A DNA stretch of 42,947 nt from Cupriavidus gilardii (lineage in GTDB: Bacteria; Pseudomonadota; Gammaproteobacteria; Burkholderiales; Burkholderiaceae), in the NCBI RefSeq assembly GCF_008801915.1, contig NZ_VZOV01000033.1, forward strand, positions 1 through 42,947, written 5' to 3'. Each line of letters begins with the position of its first letter. Within the stretch, counting starts at the first letter, position 1. The notes under the pieces were generated by a model, which saw nothing but the letters and a program-made list of their open reading frames with translations, was not told the origin of the DNA and searched no databases. This document shows positions 1-7,852 of the stretch, piece by piece. Position numbers and translations under genes: made by a program.

Positions 1-450
1 CGGCACATCGCCGGGCCGCAGGAAGGGGATGGCCAGGCACCACGCCGCGATCTGGCCTTGCGCATCGCGCACCGGCACCACCAGCCTTTCCATGTCGATC
101 GCGCCGTCGGGCAGCCGATGGACCTGGCCGACGCAGGCCGCGCCGAACCAGTCGAGGAAGGGGGCGGGGGCCTCCAGCCGCGCCGGCGAATCATGATTGC
201 CGGCGATCATCGCGATCGCCAGATGCGGACGCCGGCGCCGCGCCTCGGTCAGGAAGCGGTACAGCTGCCGCTGCGCGGCGGCCGACGGGTTGGCGGTATC
301 GAAGATATCGCCGGCGACCAGCAGCAGGTCGGTGGCCTCGGCGTCCAGCGTATCGAGCAGCCAGTCGAGGAAGTGCTGGTGTTCGTGGGTGCGGTCGTAG
401 TGATGCAGGGTCTGGCCCAGATGCCAGTCCGAGGTGTGCAGCAGTCGCAT
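1..450 (-). CDS. sbcD: Exonuclease subunit SbcD, 5' part (runs off the window)
   Basis: The first 150 codons of the nuclease subunit of the SbcCD (Mre11-Rad50-like) complex, which cleaves DNA hairpins and ends in the cytoplasm. The protein starts MRLLHTSDWHLGQ and shows the calcineurin-like phosphoesterase metal ligands in order: D8 and H10 (SDWH), D48 (AGDIFD), N85 and H86 (GNHD). This is the typical spacing for SbcD. The ATG at 448-450 is the first plausible start and begins directly with the conserved strand, as in other SbcD proteins. The gene continues past base 1; its partner sbcC would be expected just beyond. Family assignment is firm; complex membership is inferred from the family. 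Confidence 0.93.
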   Translation of the reverse strand, partial: MRLLHTSDWHLGQTLHHYDRTHEHQHFLDWLLDTLDAEATDLLLVAGDIFDTANPSAAAQRQLYRFLTEARRRRPHLAIAMIAGNHDSPARLEAPAPFLDWFGAACVGQVHRLPDGAIDMERLVVPVRDAQGQIAAWCLAIPFLRPGDVP

Positions 451-505
451 GCGGGAGGGGCCTTTCAACGATGGCCGAGACGATAGCAGAGATGGGGCAG
501 GGCAT

Positions 506-549
506 CGGGCCGAAGTTGGGGCGGTGTCGGGCCGAAGTCGGCCCGGTGT
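506..549. repeat. Two tandem 22-bp repeats upstream of sbcD
   Basis: CGGGCCGAAGT begins both copies (506-527 and 528-549); 19 of 22 positions agree. The repeat lies between the divergent sbcD gene and the tRNA gene. No function is evident. Confidence 0.5.
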
Positions 550-660
550 TGGCCGCGGCCGGATCGGCCCAACGCGCGATGGAGCGCTGGCCTGCACGAT
601 CGGGAGAATCGGGCTACACTTCGGCCCGCGCTGTTTCGCGGCGCACCGCTTCAGAACAGC

Positions 661-734
661 GGCGGGGTGGCAGAGTGGCATGCCACGGCCTGCAAAGCCG
701 TGTACGACGGTTCGATTCCGTTCCCCCGCCTCCA
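661..734 (+). tRNA. tRNA-Cys (anticodon GCA)
   Basis: A cloverleaf can be drawn by hand: acceptor GGCGGGG (661-667) pairs with CCCCGCC (724-730), the anticodon arm ACGGC-CTGCAAA-GCCGT (685-701) is perfect with GCA at 692-694, and the T arm is GACGG-TTCGATT-CCGTT (706-722). TCCA follows at 731-734, so the CCA end is encoded. Two oddities: the D loop is one base shorter than in related tRNA-Cys genes as I recall them, and one unpaired C (723) sits between T stem and acceptor. A TACACT at 615-620 could be a -10 element. It probably reads Cys codons UGC/UGU. Confidence 0.9.
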
Positions 735-798
735 GTCTTCCTGCCCGCGCCAACGCGCGGGTGCGAGCCTCTTCAGCCGGCCCGGCATGCGGGTCCGT

Positions 799-1815
799 TC
801 ATCGGGCCTTGGTCGGCGCGCCATCGTCGCAGCGCGCGATTTCCACGGTCACATGCGCCAGTTCCTCGTGCACGCCCAGGGCGGTACGCACGCGCGCCGG
901 CGTCAGCGTCGGGTCGTGCGTGACCAGCGCGACGATGCAGGCGAACTTGTCCTTGCCGACGCGCCACACATGCAGGTCGGTAATGCGGGTGCCGTCGCGC
1001 CCATCATCGAAGCCGGCCAGCACCTCGCGCACCTCGTCGACCACCGGGTGATCCATCTCGCGATCGAGCAGCACGGCCGAGGTCTGGCGGATCAGGCCCA
1101 GGGCCCAGTGTCCGACCAGCACCGCGCCGACGATGCCCATCACCGGGTCGAGCCAGTTCCAGCCGAGCCACCAGCCTCCCGCCAGCGCCAGCAGCGCCAG
1201 CACCGAAGTGGCGGCGTCGGCCAGCACGTGCAGATAGGCCGAGCGCAGGTTCAGGTCGTGGCCATGCGCGTGGCCGTGATGGTGGTCGTGGCCGTGGTGA
1301 TGATCGTGGTGATGGTGAGCGTGATCGTGGCCGTCCCCGTGCCCGTGGTGGTGATGATGGTGCGCGCCGCCCAGCAGCCAGGCGCTCGCCAGATTGACCA
1401 GCAGGCCCAGGCAGGTGACCGCCATCGCTTCCGGATAGCGGATCGCCGCCGGCGCGAACAGCCGCTCGATCGAGGCGAAGCCCATCAGCGCGGCCACGCC
1501 CATCAGGAAGATTGCGCTGGCGAAGCCGGCCAGCACCTCGATCTTCCAGGTGCCGAAGGCGAAGCGGCCGTCGTTGGCGAAGCGGCGGGCCGCCGCATAC
1601 GCGAACACCGACAGGCCGATCGCCAGCGCGTGCGAGCTCATGTGCCAGCCGTCGGCCAGCAGCGCCATCGAGCCGAACCACCAGCCTGCGCCGATCTCCG
1701 CGACCATCGCCGCGGCCGTCAGCAGCAGCACCAGGCGCGTCCCGCGTTCGCCGGCCGCGTTGCCGCGGTCGAACACATGCGAATGGGTCCAGGGGGAGAG
1801 ATCGTGGGTATGCAT
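799..1815 (-). CDS. dmeF: Cation diffusion facilitator, DmeF-type (Co/Ni/Zn efflux)
   Basis: An inner-membrane proton/metal antiporter of the CDF family, 338 residues. Membrane segments begin near residue 27 (LVLLLTAAAMVAEI) and continue through the pattern expected for six helices. The transport site in helix 2 reads LADGWHMSSH, giving H58-x-x-x-H62 where most CDF proteins have D or H then D; helix 5 has H196 and D200 (HVLAD). This H-x-x-x-H form is that of the DmeF subgroup, known in Cupriavidus metallidurans for cobalt and nickel efflux. Between helices 4 and 5, residues 152-187 hold 23 histidines, a metal-binding loop. No adjacent DmeR/RcnR regulator gene is visible. An AGAGG Shine-Dalgarno precedes the ATG. 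Subgroup call is good; the exact metal is inferred. Confidence 0.88.
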   Translation of the reverse strand: MHTHDLSPWTHSHVFDRGNAAGERGTRLVLLLTAAAMVAEIGAGWWFGSMALLADGWHMSSHALAIGLSVFAYAAARRFANDGRFAFGTWKIEVLAGFASAIFLMGVAALMGFASIERLFAPAAIRYPEAMAVTCLGLLVNLASAWLLGGAHHHHHHGHGDGHDHAHHHHDHHHGHDHHHGHAHGHDLNLRSAYLHVLADAATSVLALLALAGGWWLGWNWLDPVMGIVGAVLVGHWALGLIRQTSAVLLDREMDHPVVDEVREVLAGFDDGRDGTRITDLHVWRVGKDKFACIVALVTHDPTLTPARVRTALGVHEELAHVTVEIARCDDGAPTKAR

Positions 1816-1973
1816 GGCGTGCCTCTTTTCGATGGCCGCAAGGGTAGCAGCATGCGCGTGCCGGCAGGCGCAAATCCATGCTGGCGGTGCGCCGACTGAC
1901 GCGGCCCCGGCTCAAGTTTTCGGGTGTCCGATCGTTTACCCCCAGACGCAAAATGGATTTATCGGCTCATAAC

Positions 1974-1995
1974 ATACATTCATGAATGCATGTAT
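1974..1995. promoter_or_regulatory. Inverted repeat in an AT-rich island (candidate operator)
   Basis: ATACAT (1974-1979) and ATGTAT (1990-1995) are inverted arms; inside lies the perfect 12-bp palindrome CATTCATGAATG (1977-1988). The surrounding 1930-2050 is markedly more AT-rich than the rest. It sits between the divergent metal exporter and PagL-like genes, so either could be controlled. The binding protein is unknown. Confidence 0.5.
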
Positions 1996-2046
1996 CATCC
2001 GGGTCACGAATTTGCGTAACTTCGCTCTTTGCTTGCCAAAAGTACG

Positions 2047-2136
2047 ATGACCTATCGATTCATTGCCGGTTGCATGGCGGCGTGGCTGGGCTTGTGCGCC
2101 ACCGCCGGGTGGCTGATCGAACGGCTCTGGGCCTAG
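2047..2136 (+). CDS. Possible 29-residue hydrophobic small protein
   Basis: A short frame encodes MTYRFIAGCMAAWLGLCATA followed by nine residues ending in RLWA, which would form one membrane helix. It starts 52 bases after an operator-like palindrome. A 22-codon frame opening inside that palindrome (1982-2050) ends on TGA overlapping this ATG, which would allow coupled translation. No convincing Shine-Dalgarno is seen and I recognise no family, so this is a tentative call. Confidence 0.25.
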   Translation: MTYRFIAGCMAAWLGLCATAGWLIERLWA

Positions 2137-2237
2137 TCCGAGCCGGTTCGCGCGGCACCGATGCGGGTGGCGTTTCCTGCCTGGCACGGACCGTGCCAGT
2201 GCCTTCGCCGGCATCTTTCAACTCTCTCCCCTCGACC

Positions 2238-2810
2238 ATGACACAACAACAAGAACGGACGGCGCGTTCGCTGCGCCGCTCGGCCGCCCTTTGCTGCGCT
2301 GCCGCAGCGCTGATCGTCGCGGCGCCGGCCCAGGCCGACCCCGCCGTCCATGTGGCCTATGGCCGCGACCCGGGCCACGGCCTGAACAAGTACGAGATCG
2401 GCCTGAACTGGGATTCGGGATTCGCCTACGGCAATCCGCAGGGCTGGCTGGCCAAGCTGCAATGGGAAGTCGAACTGGCCCGCTGGAACGCGCGCACCGG
2501 CAACAATCGCCGCGACGTGACCGAGTTCGGCTTCTCGCCGATCCTGCGCGTCGAAAAGCATGGCTGGAGCGTGGTGCCGTTTGCCGAGCTGTCGGTCGGC
2601 CTGCGGCTGATGAGCGCGACCTCGACGTCGGACTCGCACGACTACAGCACCGCGTTCCAGTTCTCCGACATGGTCGGCGTGGGCGTGGCGTTCGGCCCGC
2701 AGAAGCGCGCCGAGGCGGGCTTCCGCTTCCAGCACATCTCGAACGCCAGCATCAAGCGGCCGAATCCGGGTACCAACTTCTACACCGGCTACGTGCGTTA
2801 CCGCTTCTGA
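2238..2810 (+). CDS. PagL-like lipid A 3-O-deacylase (acyloxyacyl hydrolase family)
   Basis: An outer-membrane beta-barrel enzyme expected to remove the 3-position acyl chain from lipid A. The 190-residue precursor has a signal peptide ending near AQA (residues 31-33) and finishes in Phe (YVRYRF), as outer-membrane barrels do. The C-terminal signature reads FQHISNASIKRPNPG: H166 and S168 match the His and Ser of the PagL catalytic triad. The third residue, Glu in Pseudomonas aeruginosa PagL 14 positions after the His, is Asn here (N180). The start was chosen at 2238 because the signal peptide begins there; an upstream extension of the frame does not look coding. Family call is firm; activity is less sure given N180. 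Confidence 0.82.
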   Translation: MTQQQERTARSLRRSAALCCAAAALIVAAPAQADPAVHVAYGRDPGHGLNKYEIGLNWDSGFAYGNPQGWLAKLQWEVELARWNARTGNNRRDVTEFGFSPILRVEKHGWSVVPFAELSVGLRLMSATSTSDSHDYSTAFQFSDMVGVGVAFGPQKRAEAGFRFQHISNASIKRPNPGTNFYTGYVRYRF

Positions 2811-2868
2811 GCAGGGCCCCGGCGCCGGTCGGTGGCGCCGGTCTGGCGTAGTCCGGGGGCGTGCGCGG

Positions 2869-4311
2869 CTAGCTGCCGCCGCGTACGCCATCGAAGAACT
2901 CCCATAGCGCCGGCGCATCGCTGGTCGCGATATTGAAGCGGATCCACGGCGAATCGGTCTCGTCCGGCGCGAAATAGCTGCCCGGGGCCAACCACACGCC
3001 ATGCGACAGCGCGCGCGTCGCCAGCTGTCCGCCGGACAGCCCGTGCGCCGCCGCGGCGGCGCCGTCGGGCGCCCCGCGCACGCGCGCCCAGGCAAACATG
3101 CCGCCCTCCGGGCGCAGCAGCACCTCGAGGCCGTGCGCCTCCATCTTCTCGGTGACGCGGTCCTGCTGCGCGCGCAGCCTTGCCGCCAGCGCGTCGACGT
3201 GGCGCGCGTAGTGGCCGCCGGTGAGCACCGCATAGACCAGCCGCTCGGTCACCTCCGACGAGGTCAGCCCGACCGCCATCTTGGTGCGCGCAAAGGCCTT
3301 GGCCAGCTCGGGGCTGGCCGCCAGATAGCCGACCCGCAGCGACGGCGTGATGGTCTTCGAGAAGCCGTTGACGTAGACCACGTGCGACAGCCCGTCCATC
3401 GCCGCCAGCATCGGCGCGCCCGCGGGCGCCAGCTCCCGATAGATGTCGTCCTCGACCACCAGCAGCCGGTGCTGCTCGGCCAGCTGCAGCACGCGGTGCG
3501 CGTTCATGCTGGTCAGCGTGCCGCCGGTCGGGTTCTGCAGCACCGTGTTGACGAACAGCGCGCGCGGTCCGTGCCGGCGGATCGCCGCGTCGAGCGCGTC
3601 GGTATCGAGCCCCGCCGCGCCGCGCGGCACGCCCACCACGTTCAGCCCCGCCAGCCGCAGGATCTGCAGCAGATTGCAGTAGCACGGATCCTCGACCAGT
3701 ACCGTATCCCCGGCGCGCAGCAGCGTGCGCACCACCAGGTCCAGCGCCTGGGTCGCGCCCTGCGTCAGCACCACCTGCTGCGCCTGCATCGGCATGCCGT
3801 ACTGCGCCAGCCGCGTGGCGATGTGCTCGCGCAGCGCGGCGAAGCCGTAGGGATGGCCGTAGCCCGATACCTGCCCGGCCGGCACGCGCCCAGCGGCCCG
3901 GATGGCGTGGTGCAACCCCTCCTCGTTGAGCCAGTCGCCCGGCAGCCAGCCGGCGCCGGCCTTGATCGGCACCGAATGGTCGGCGAACACGTCCGACAGC
4001 AGCCAGGCGGCGTTCAGCGCAGGGGTCTCCCAGCGCGGGCTCGGCGCCTGCCCGGTGCTGGCCTGGCGATGCGCCACCGTGTAGCCCGAGCCCGCGCGCG
4101 CGGCCAGGTAGCCGAGCGCCGTCAGCCGTCCGTAGGCCTCGGCCACCGTGAAGGTGCTGATGCCATGCTGGGCGGCGAAGCGCCGCACCGAAGGCACCGC
4201 GATGCCGGGGCGCAACGCGCGCCGGTCCACCAGCGCCGCGATGCCGGCGACGATCTGTTCGGTCAGCGTGTCGCCGCCCCGGCGGCTGCGGGTCAATTCG
4301 AGCTGGATCAT
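2869..4311 (-). CDS. MocR-type (GntR/aminotransferase fusion) transcriptional regulator
   Basis: A 480-residue regulator of the MocR family. Residues 1-75 form a GntR winged helix (LRPGIAVPSVRRFAAQHGIS, then TFTVAEAYGRL); residues from about 115 on form a fold-type I aminotransferase domain with N260 (NPTGG), D289 and Y291 (EDDIY) and the PLP-binding Lys319 (NGFSKTITPSLR). Such proteins sense PLP adducts of amino acids and usually regulate the gene next door. The gene is divergent from the class III aminotransferase at 4650, and the shared 338-base gap carries repeated GTACGGT boxes. It therefore probably activates that gene and represses itself. The effector is unknown. Confidence 0.9.
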   Translation of the reverse strand: MIQLELTRSRRGGDTLTEQIVAGIAALVDRRALRPGIAVPSVRRFAAQHGISTFTVAEAYGRLTALGYLAARAGSGYTVAHRQASTGQAPSPRWETPALNAAWLLSDVFADHSVPIKAGAGWLPGDWLNEEGLHHAIRAAGRVPAGQVSGYGHPYGFAALREHIATRLAQYGMPMQAQQVVLTQGATQALDLVVRTLLRAGDTVLVEDPCYCNLLQILRLAGLNVVGVPRGAAGLDTDALDAAIRRHGPRALFVNTVLQNPTGGTLTSMNAHRVLQLAEQHRLLVVEDDIYRELAPAGAPMLAAMDGLSHVVYVNGFSKTITPSLRVGYLAASPELAKAFARTKMAVGLTSSEVTERLVYAVLTGGHYARHVDALAARLRAQQDRVTEKMEAHGLEVLLRPEGGMFAWARVRGAPDGAAAAAHGLSGGQLATRALSHGVWLAPGSYFAPDETDSPWIRFNIATSDAPALWEFFDGVRGGS

Positions 4312-4336
4312 GCGACCGCATTGTGCGGGGGATGCC

Positions 4337-4345
4337 TGTACAGTT
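4337..4345. promoter_or_regulatory. Outlying TGTACAGTT box near the MocR gene start
   Basis: One mismatch from TGTACGGTT at 4458-4466. It lies 26 bases upstream of the MocR ATG, where binding would suit autorepression. Tentative. Confidence 0.35.
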
Positions 4346-4457
4346 CAAGCGTGGCGAACGACGATGCCGGCCTGGCTGTGCCTGCCGACATGCCGCGTGA
4401 TCTCTGCCAATACGGGCTCATGGCGATGATGTCGTGCCGCTGAGGCCGCGATCGACC

Positions 4458-4513
4458 TGTACGGTTTGGGTCGGAAAATCAGTACGGTAAGGCGAGCATT
4501 TCGCAACCGTATA
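4458..4513. promoter_or_regulatory. Three phased MocR-type boxes
   Basis: GTACGGT at 4459-4465, GTACGGT at 4482-4488, and the inverse AACCGTA at 4505-4511. Their centres (4462, 4485, 4508) are exactly 23 bases apart, about two helical turns, so all face the same side of the DNA. This fits an operator for the dimeric MocR protein encoded alongside. Assignment to that protein is inference from position. Confidence 0.6.
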
Positions 4514-4649
4514 TTTTTAGGCAGCGCCGGGCTCGCTACAGTGGCCGGATCGCTATCCCGCACCATCGACCGCTCCGGCGCGGTGGCGCAATACCCCGAA
4601 CTGACCGGACCAAGCCCGGGCCAAGACAGGACGAACCAAGGAGGAAGTA

Positions 4650-5981
4650 ATGGACGCCGCCAAGACCGTGATTCCCGATCTCGATGCGCTGTGGATGCCG
4701 TTCACCGCAAACCGCCAGTACAAGGCGGCGCCGCGGCTGCTGGCTTCGGCCAGCGGCATGTATTACACGACCCACGACGGCCGCAAGATCCTCGACGGCT
4801 GCGCCGGCCTGTGGTGCGTGGCGGCCGGGCACTGCCGCAAGGAGATCGCCGACGCGATCGCGCACCAGGTGCAGACGCTGGACTACGCGCCGCCGTTCCA
4901 GATGGGCCATCCGCTGTCGTTCGAGGCGGCCAGCAAGGTGGCGGCGATCATGCCGTCGGGCCTGGACCGCATCTTCTTCACCAACTCGGGCTCCGAATCG
5001 GTCGATACCGCGCTGAAGATCGCGCTGGCCTACCATCGTGCCCGCGGCGAGGGGCAGCGCACCCGCTTCATCGGCCGCGAGCGCGGCTATCACGGCGTCG
5101 GCTTCGGCGGCATGGCGGTCGGCGGTATCGGCCCGAATCGCAAGGCATTCTCGGCCAACCTGATGCCGGGCACCGACCATCTGCCGGCCACGCTCAATAT
5201 CGCCGAGGCGGCATTCTCCAGGGGGCAGCCGACCTGGGGCGCGCATCTGGCCGACGACCTCGAGCGGATCATCGCGCTGCACGACCCGTCCAATGTCGCC
5301 GCCGTGATCGTCGAGCCGCTGGCGGGCTCGGCGGGCGTGCTGGTGCCGCCGGTCGGCTACCTGGAGCGGCTGCGCGAGATCACCAGCAAGCACGGCATCC
5401 TGCTGATCTTCGACGAGGTGATCACCGCCTTCGGCCGCCTGGGCGCGGCCACCGCGGCCGAGCGCTTCAAGGTCACGCCGGACCTGATCACGATGGCCAA
5501 GGCGATCAACAACGCAGCCGTGCCGATGGGCGCGGTGGCGGTGCGCCGCGAGGTCCACGACACGGTGATCGATGCCGCCGCCGCGGGCGCGATCGAGCTG
5601 CCGCACGGCTACACCTATTCGGGCCACCCGCTGGCGGCCGCGGCGGCGATCGCCACGCTGGACCTGTACCGCAGCGAAGACCTGTTCGGACGCGCCGCGA
5701 AGCTGGCGCCGCTGTTCGAGGAGGCCGCCCACGGCGTGCGTGGCGCCCCGCACGTCAAGGACATCCGCAACCTGGGCCTGGTGGCCGGCATCGAGCTCGA
5801 ACCGCGGCCGGGACAGCCGGGCGCGCGCGGCTACGAGGTCTTCCTCAAGTGCCTGGAGCGCGGCGTGCTGGTGCGGTACACCGGCGACATCCTGGCCTTC
5901 TCGCCGCCGCTGATCGTCACCGAGGCGCAGATCGCCGAGCTGTTCGACACGGTGCGGCAGGTGCTGAAGGACGTGCAGTAG
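4650..5981 (+). CDS. Class III omega-amino acid:pyruvate aminotransferase
   Basis: A 443-residue PLP enzyme that should transfer the amino group of an omega-amino acid (beta-alanine is the usual substrate) or amine to pyruvate. Family marks: LDGCAGLWCVAAGH near residue 50, FTNSGSES near 110, the FDEV PLP-ring aspartate near 254 and the Schiff-base Lys284 (TMAKAINNAAVPMGA). The tryptophan in LWMPFT at the N terminus is characteristic of the beta-alanine/omega-amino-acid branch. Start: AAGGAGG at 4637-4643 gives an ideal Shine-Dalgarno for the ATG at 4650. It is divergent from and probably controlled by the MocR regulator. Subfamily is good; the natural substrate cannot be fixed. Confidence 0.9.
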   Translation: MDAAKTVIPDLDALWMPFTANRQYKAAPRLLASASGMYYTTHDGRKILDGCAGLWCVAAGHCRKEIADAIAHQVQTLDYAPPFQMGHPLSFEAASKVAAIMPSGLDRIFFTNSGSESVDTALKIALAYHRARGEGQRTRFIGRERGYHGVGFGGMAVGGIGPNRKAFSANLMPGTDHLPATLNIAEAAFSRGQPTWGAHLADDLERIIALHDPSNVAAVIVEPLAGSAGVLVPPVGYLERLREITSKHGILLIFDEVITAFGRLGAATAAERFKVTPDLITMAKAINNAAVPMGAVAVRREVHDTVIDAAAAGAIELPHGYTYSGHPLAAAAAIATLDLYRSEDLFGRAAKLAPLFEEAAHGVRGAPHVKDIRNLGLVAGIELEPRPGQPGARGYEVFLKCLERGVLVRYTGDILAFSPPLIVTEAQIAELFDTVRQVLKDVQ

Positions 5982-6463
5982 GGGACCTGCAGCAAGGGCC
6001 GTGCGGCAAGCCGGCCTGGTTGTTCCCCTCTTCCGCTTGCGGGAGAGGGGCAGGGGAGTAGGCAGCGGGCGGTCGTTCTGCCATCGTGGATCGAAACCAC
6101 CCCCTCTCCCCGACCTTCTCCCGCCTCAGGGAGGGAGCACCCGTCGGGGTGGATTCTCTCTCCCGCCGCTCTCTCCCGCCGCTCTCTCTCGCCCATAAGC
6201 CGCCCCTTTCCCCGTGATCTCCTGCCTCGAACCCCGAAGCCCGCCTCCATAAAGTGACGGCTTGGCCGGCGCGGTTCGATAAACTAGGCGCCTTTTTTGC
6301 CCCGGCCGGCACACCTTGCCGGCGCGGGCGGCTTCGCGCACTCCACCCAGGCGGTGGCGCGCGCGGGCATGGGCGACCGGTCATCCACAGGCCGGCCAAC
6401 TCGTTCCAGGCGACACCGCATGACCGACCCCGGGCGGATGCCGCCAATGCAGGAGATCCCTTC
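5982..6463. other. Intergenic region with a REPIN-like palindrome pair
   Basis: 482 bases without a convincing gene. Most of 6020-6140 is a pair of CCCTCTCC palindromes listed separately; the remainder is the leader of the permease gene. I see no terminator for the aminotransferase other than these hairpins. Confidence 0.6.
6022..6140. repeat. REPIN-like paired palindrome, copy 1
   Basis: First hairpin CCCCTCTTCCGC/GCGGGAGAGGGG (6025-6050), followed by CAGGGGAG, a spacer of about 45 bases, then CCCCCTCTCCCC and a second hairpin of the same kind near 6112-6136. The same architecture recurs at 35471-35586 and 39962-40088, with single palindromes at 24835-24880 and 30209-30242. Confidence 0.75.
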
Positions 6464-7852
6464 ATGAGCTTGTTCCGCACCAAGGACATCGAAACGATGC
6501 TCGCCGCGAGCCGCGACGATGGCTTGAAAAAGGTGCTCGGCCCGGTCGATCTGGTGATGATGGGCATCGGCGCCATCATCGGCACCGGCATCTTCGTGCT
6601 GACCGGTACCGGCGCGCTGACCGCCGGCCCGGCGCTGACGCTGTCCTTCGTGATCGCGGCGCTCGCCTGCGGTTTCGCCGCGCTGTGCTACGCCGAATTC
6701 GCGACCGCGATCCCGGTGTCCGGCTCGATCTATACCTACAGCTACGCCACGCTCGGCGAGATCGTTGCCTGGATGATCGGCTGGGACCTGCTGCTCGAAT
6801 ACGGGCTGGCGACCTCCGCGGTGTCGGTCGGCTGGTCCGGCTACTTCCAGTCGCTGCTGTCGGGCTTCGGCCTGCAACTGCCGGCCGCGCTGACCGCCGC
6901 GCCCGGCGCCGTGCCCGGCGTGCAGACGGTGCTGAACCTGCCCGCGGTGCTGATCATGCTGGCGATCACCTGGGTGGTGTCGTACGGCGCGCGCGAGTCG
7001 GCACGGGTCAACAACATCATGGTGGCGATCAAGGTCGCGGTGGTGCTGCTGTTCATCGTGGTCGGCGTCTGGCATGTCAAGCCGGCCAACTGGCAGCCCT
7101 ATGCGCCGTTCGGCTTCGCCGGCATCGTCAATGCGGCGGCGCTGGTGTTCTTCGCCTTCATCGGCTTCGACGCGGTGACCTCGGCGGCCGAAGAGGTGCG
7201 CAACCCGCGCCGCGACCTGCCGATCGGCATCATCGGCTCGCTGGCGGTCTGCGCGCTGCTGTATGTCGCGGTGGCGGCGATCATGACCGGCATCGTGCCG
7301 TTCCCGAAGTTCGAGGGCATCGACCATCCGGTCTCGCTGGCGCTGCAGTACGCCGGCGAGAACTGGGTCGCCGGCTTCGTCGACCTGGGCGCGATCCTCG
7401 GCATGACCACGGTGATCCTGGTGATGACCTACGGCCAGACCCGCATCCTGTTCGCGATGTCGCGCGACGGGCTGCTGCCGGCCAGGCTGTCGCAGGTGCA
7501 TCCGGTGCACGCGACGCCGTTCCACGCGACCTGGGCGGTCGGCATCGTGTTCTCGTCGATCGCCGGCCTGGTGCCCTTGAACGTACTGGCCGAGCTGATC
7601 AATATCGGCACGCTGTCGGCCTTCGCGCTGATCTCGATCGCGGTGCTGGTGCTGCGCCGGACCCGGCCGGACCTGCCGCGCACCTTCCGCTGCCCCGGCG
7701 TGCCGGTGGTGCCGCTGCTGTCGGTGGGCTTCTGCCTGTTCCTGATGGCGCATCTGCAGGCGTTCACGTGGATCGCCTTCCTGCTGTGGCTGGCGCTGGG
7801 CCTGCTGATCTATTTCGGCTACGCGCGGCGCAACGCCGTGCTGCACCGCTAG
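6464..7852 (+). CDS. APC-superfamily amino acid permease (cationic amino acid transporter type)
   Basis: A 462-residue inner-membrane transporter with about 12 membrane segments. The first helix carries the APC signature MGIGAIIGTGIFVLTG (residues about 29-44), the unwound substrate-binding segment; FFAFIGFDAVTSAAEEVRNP is the conserved helix 6 region of the CAT/YfnA branch. It should import amino acids by proton symport. The start at 6464 follows AGGAGA at 6451-6456; a longer open frame upstream runs through repeat DNA and lacks coding character. The gene stands alone. Substrate is not determinable; the neighbouring aminotransferase makes an amine or amino acid plausible. Confidence 0.88.
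   Translation: MSLFRTKDIETMLAASRDDGLKKVLGPVDLVMMGIGAIIGTGIFVLTGTGALTAGPALTLSFVIAALACGFAALCYAEFATAIPVSGSIYTYSYATLGEIVAWMIGWDLLLEYGLATSAVSVGWSGYFQSLLSGFGLQLPAALTAAPGAVPGVQTVLNLPAVLIMLAITWVVSYGARESARVNNIMVAIKVAVVLLFIVVGVWHVKPANWQPYAPFGFAGIVNAAALVFFAFIGFDAVTSAAEEVRNPRRDLPIGIIGSLAVCALLYVAVAAIMTGIVPFPKFEGIDHPVSLALQYAGENWVAGFVDLGAILGMTTVILVMTYGQTRILFAMSRDGLLPARLSQVHPVHATPFHATWAVGIVFSSIAGLVPLNVLAELINIGTLSAFALISIAVLVLRRTRPDLPRTFRCPGVPVVPLLSVGFCLFLMAHLQAFTWIAFLLWLALGLLIYFGYARRNAVLHR

Noticed and set aside
1925..1960. C-run (TTTACCCCCAGAC) as an RcnR/DmeR-type operator for the metal exporter
   Set aside because: It lacks the inverted flanks of such sites; one C5 run is not enough.
5831..6591. Minus-strand frames across the aminotransferase/permease gap
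   Set aside because: They read through palindromic repeats and have no recognisable domain or coding bias.
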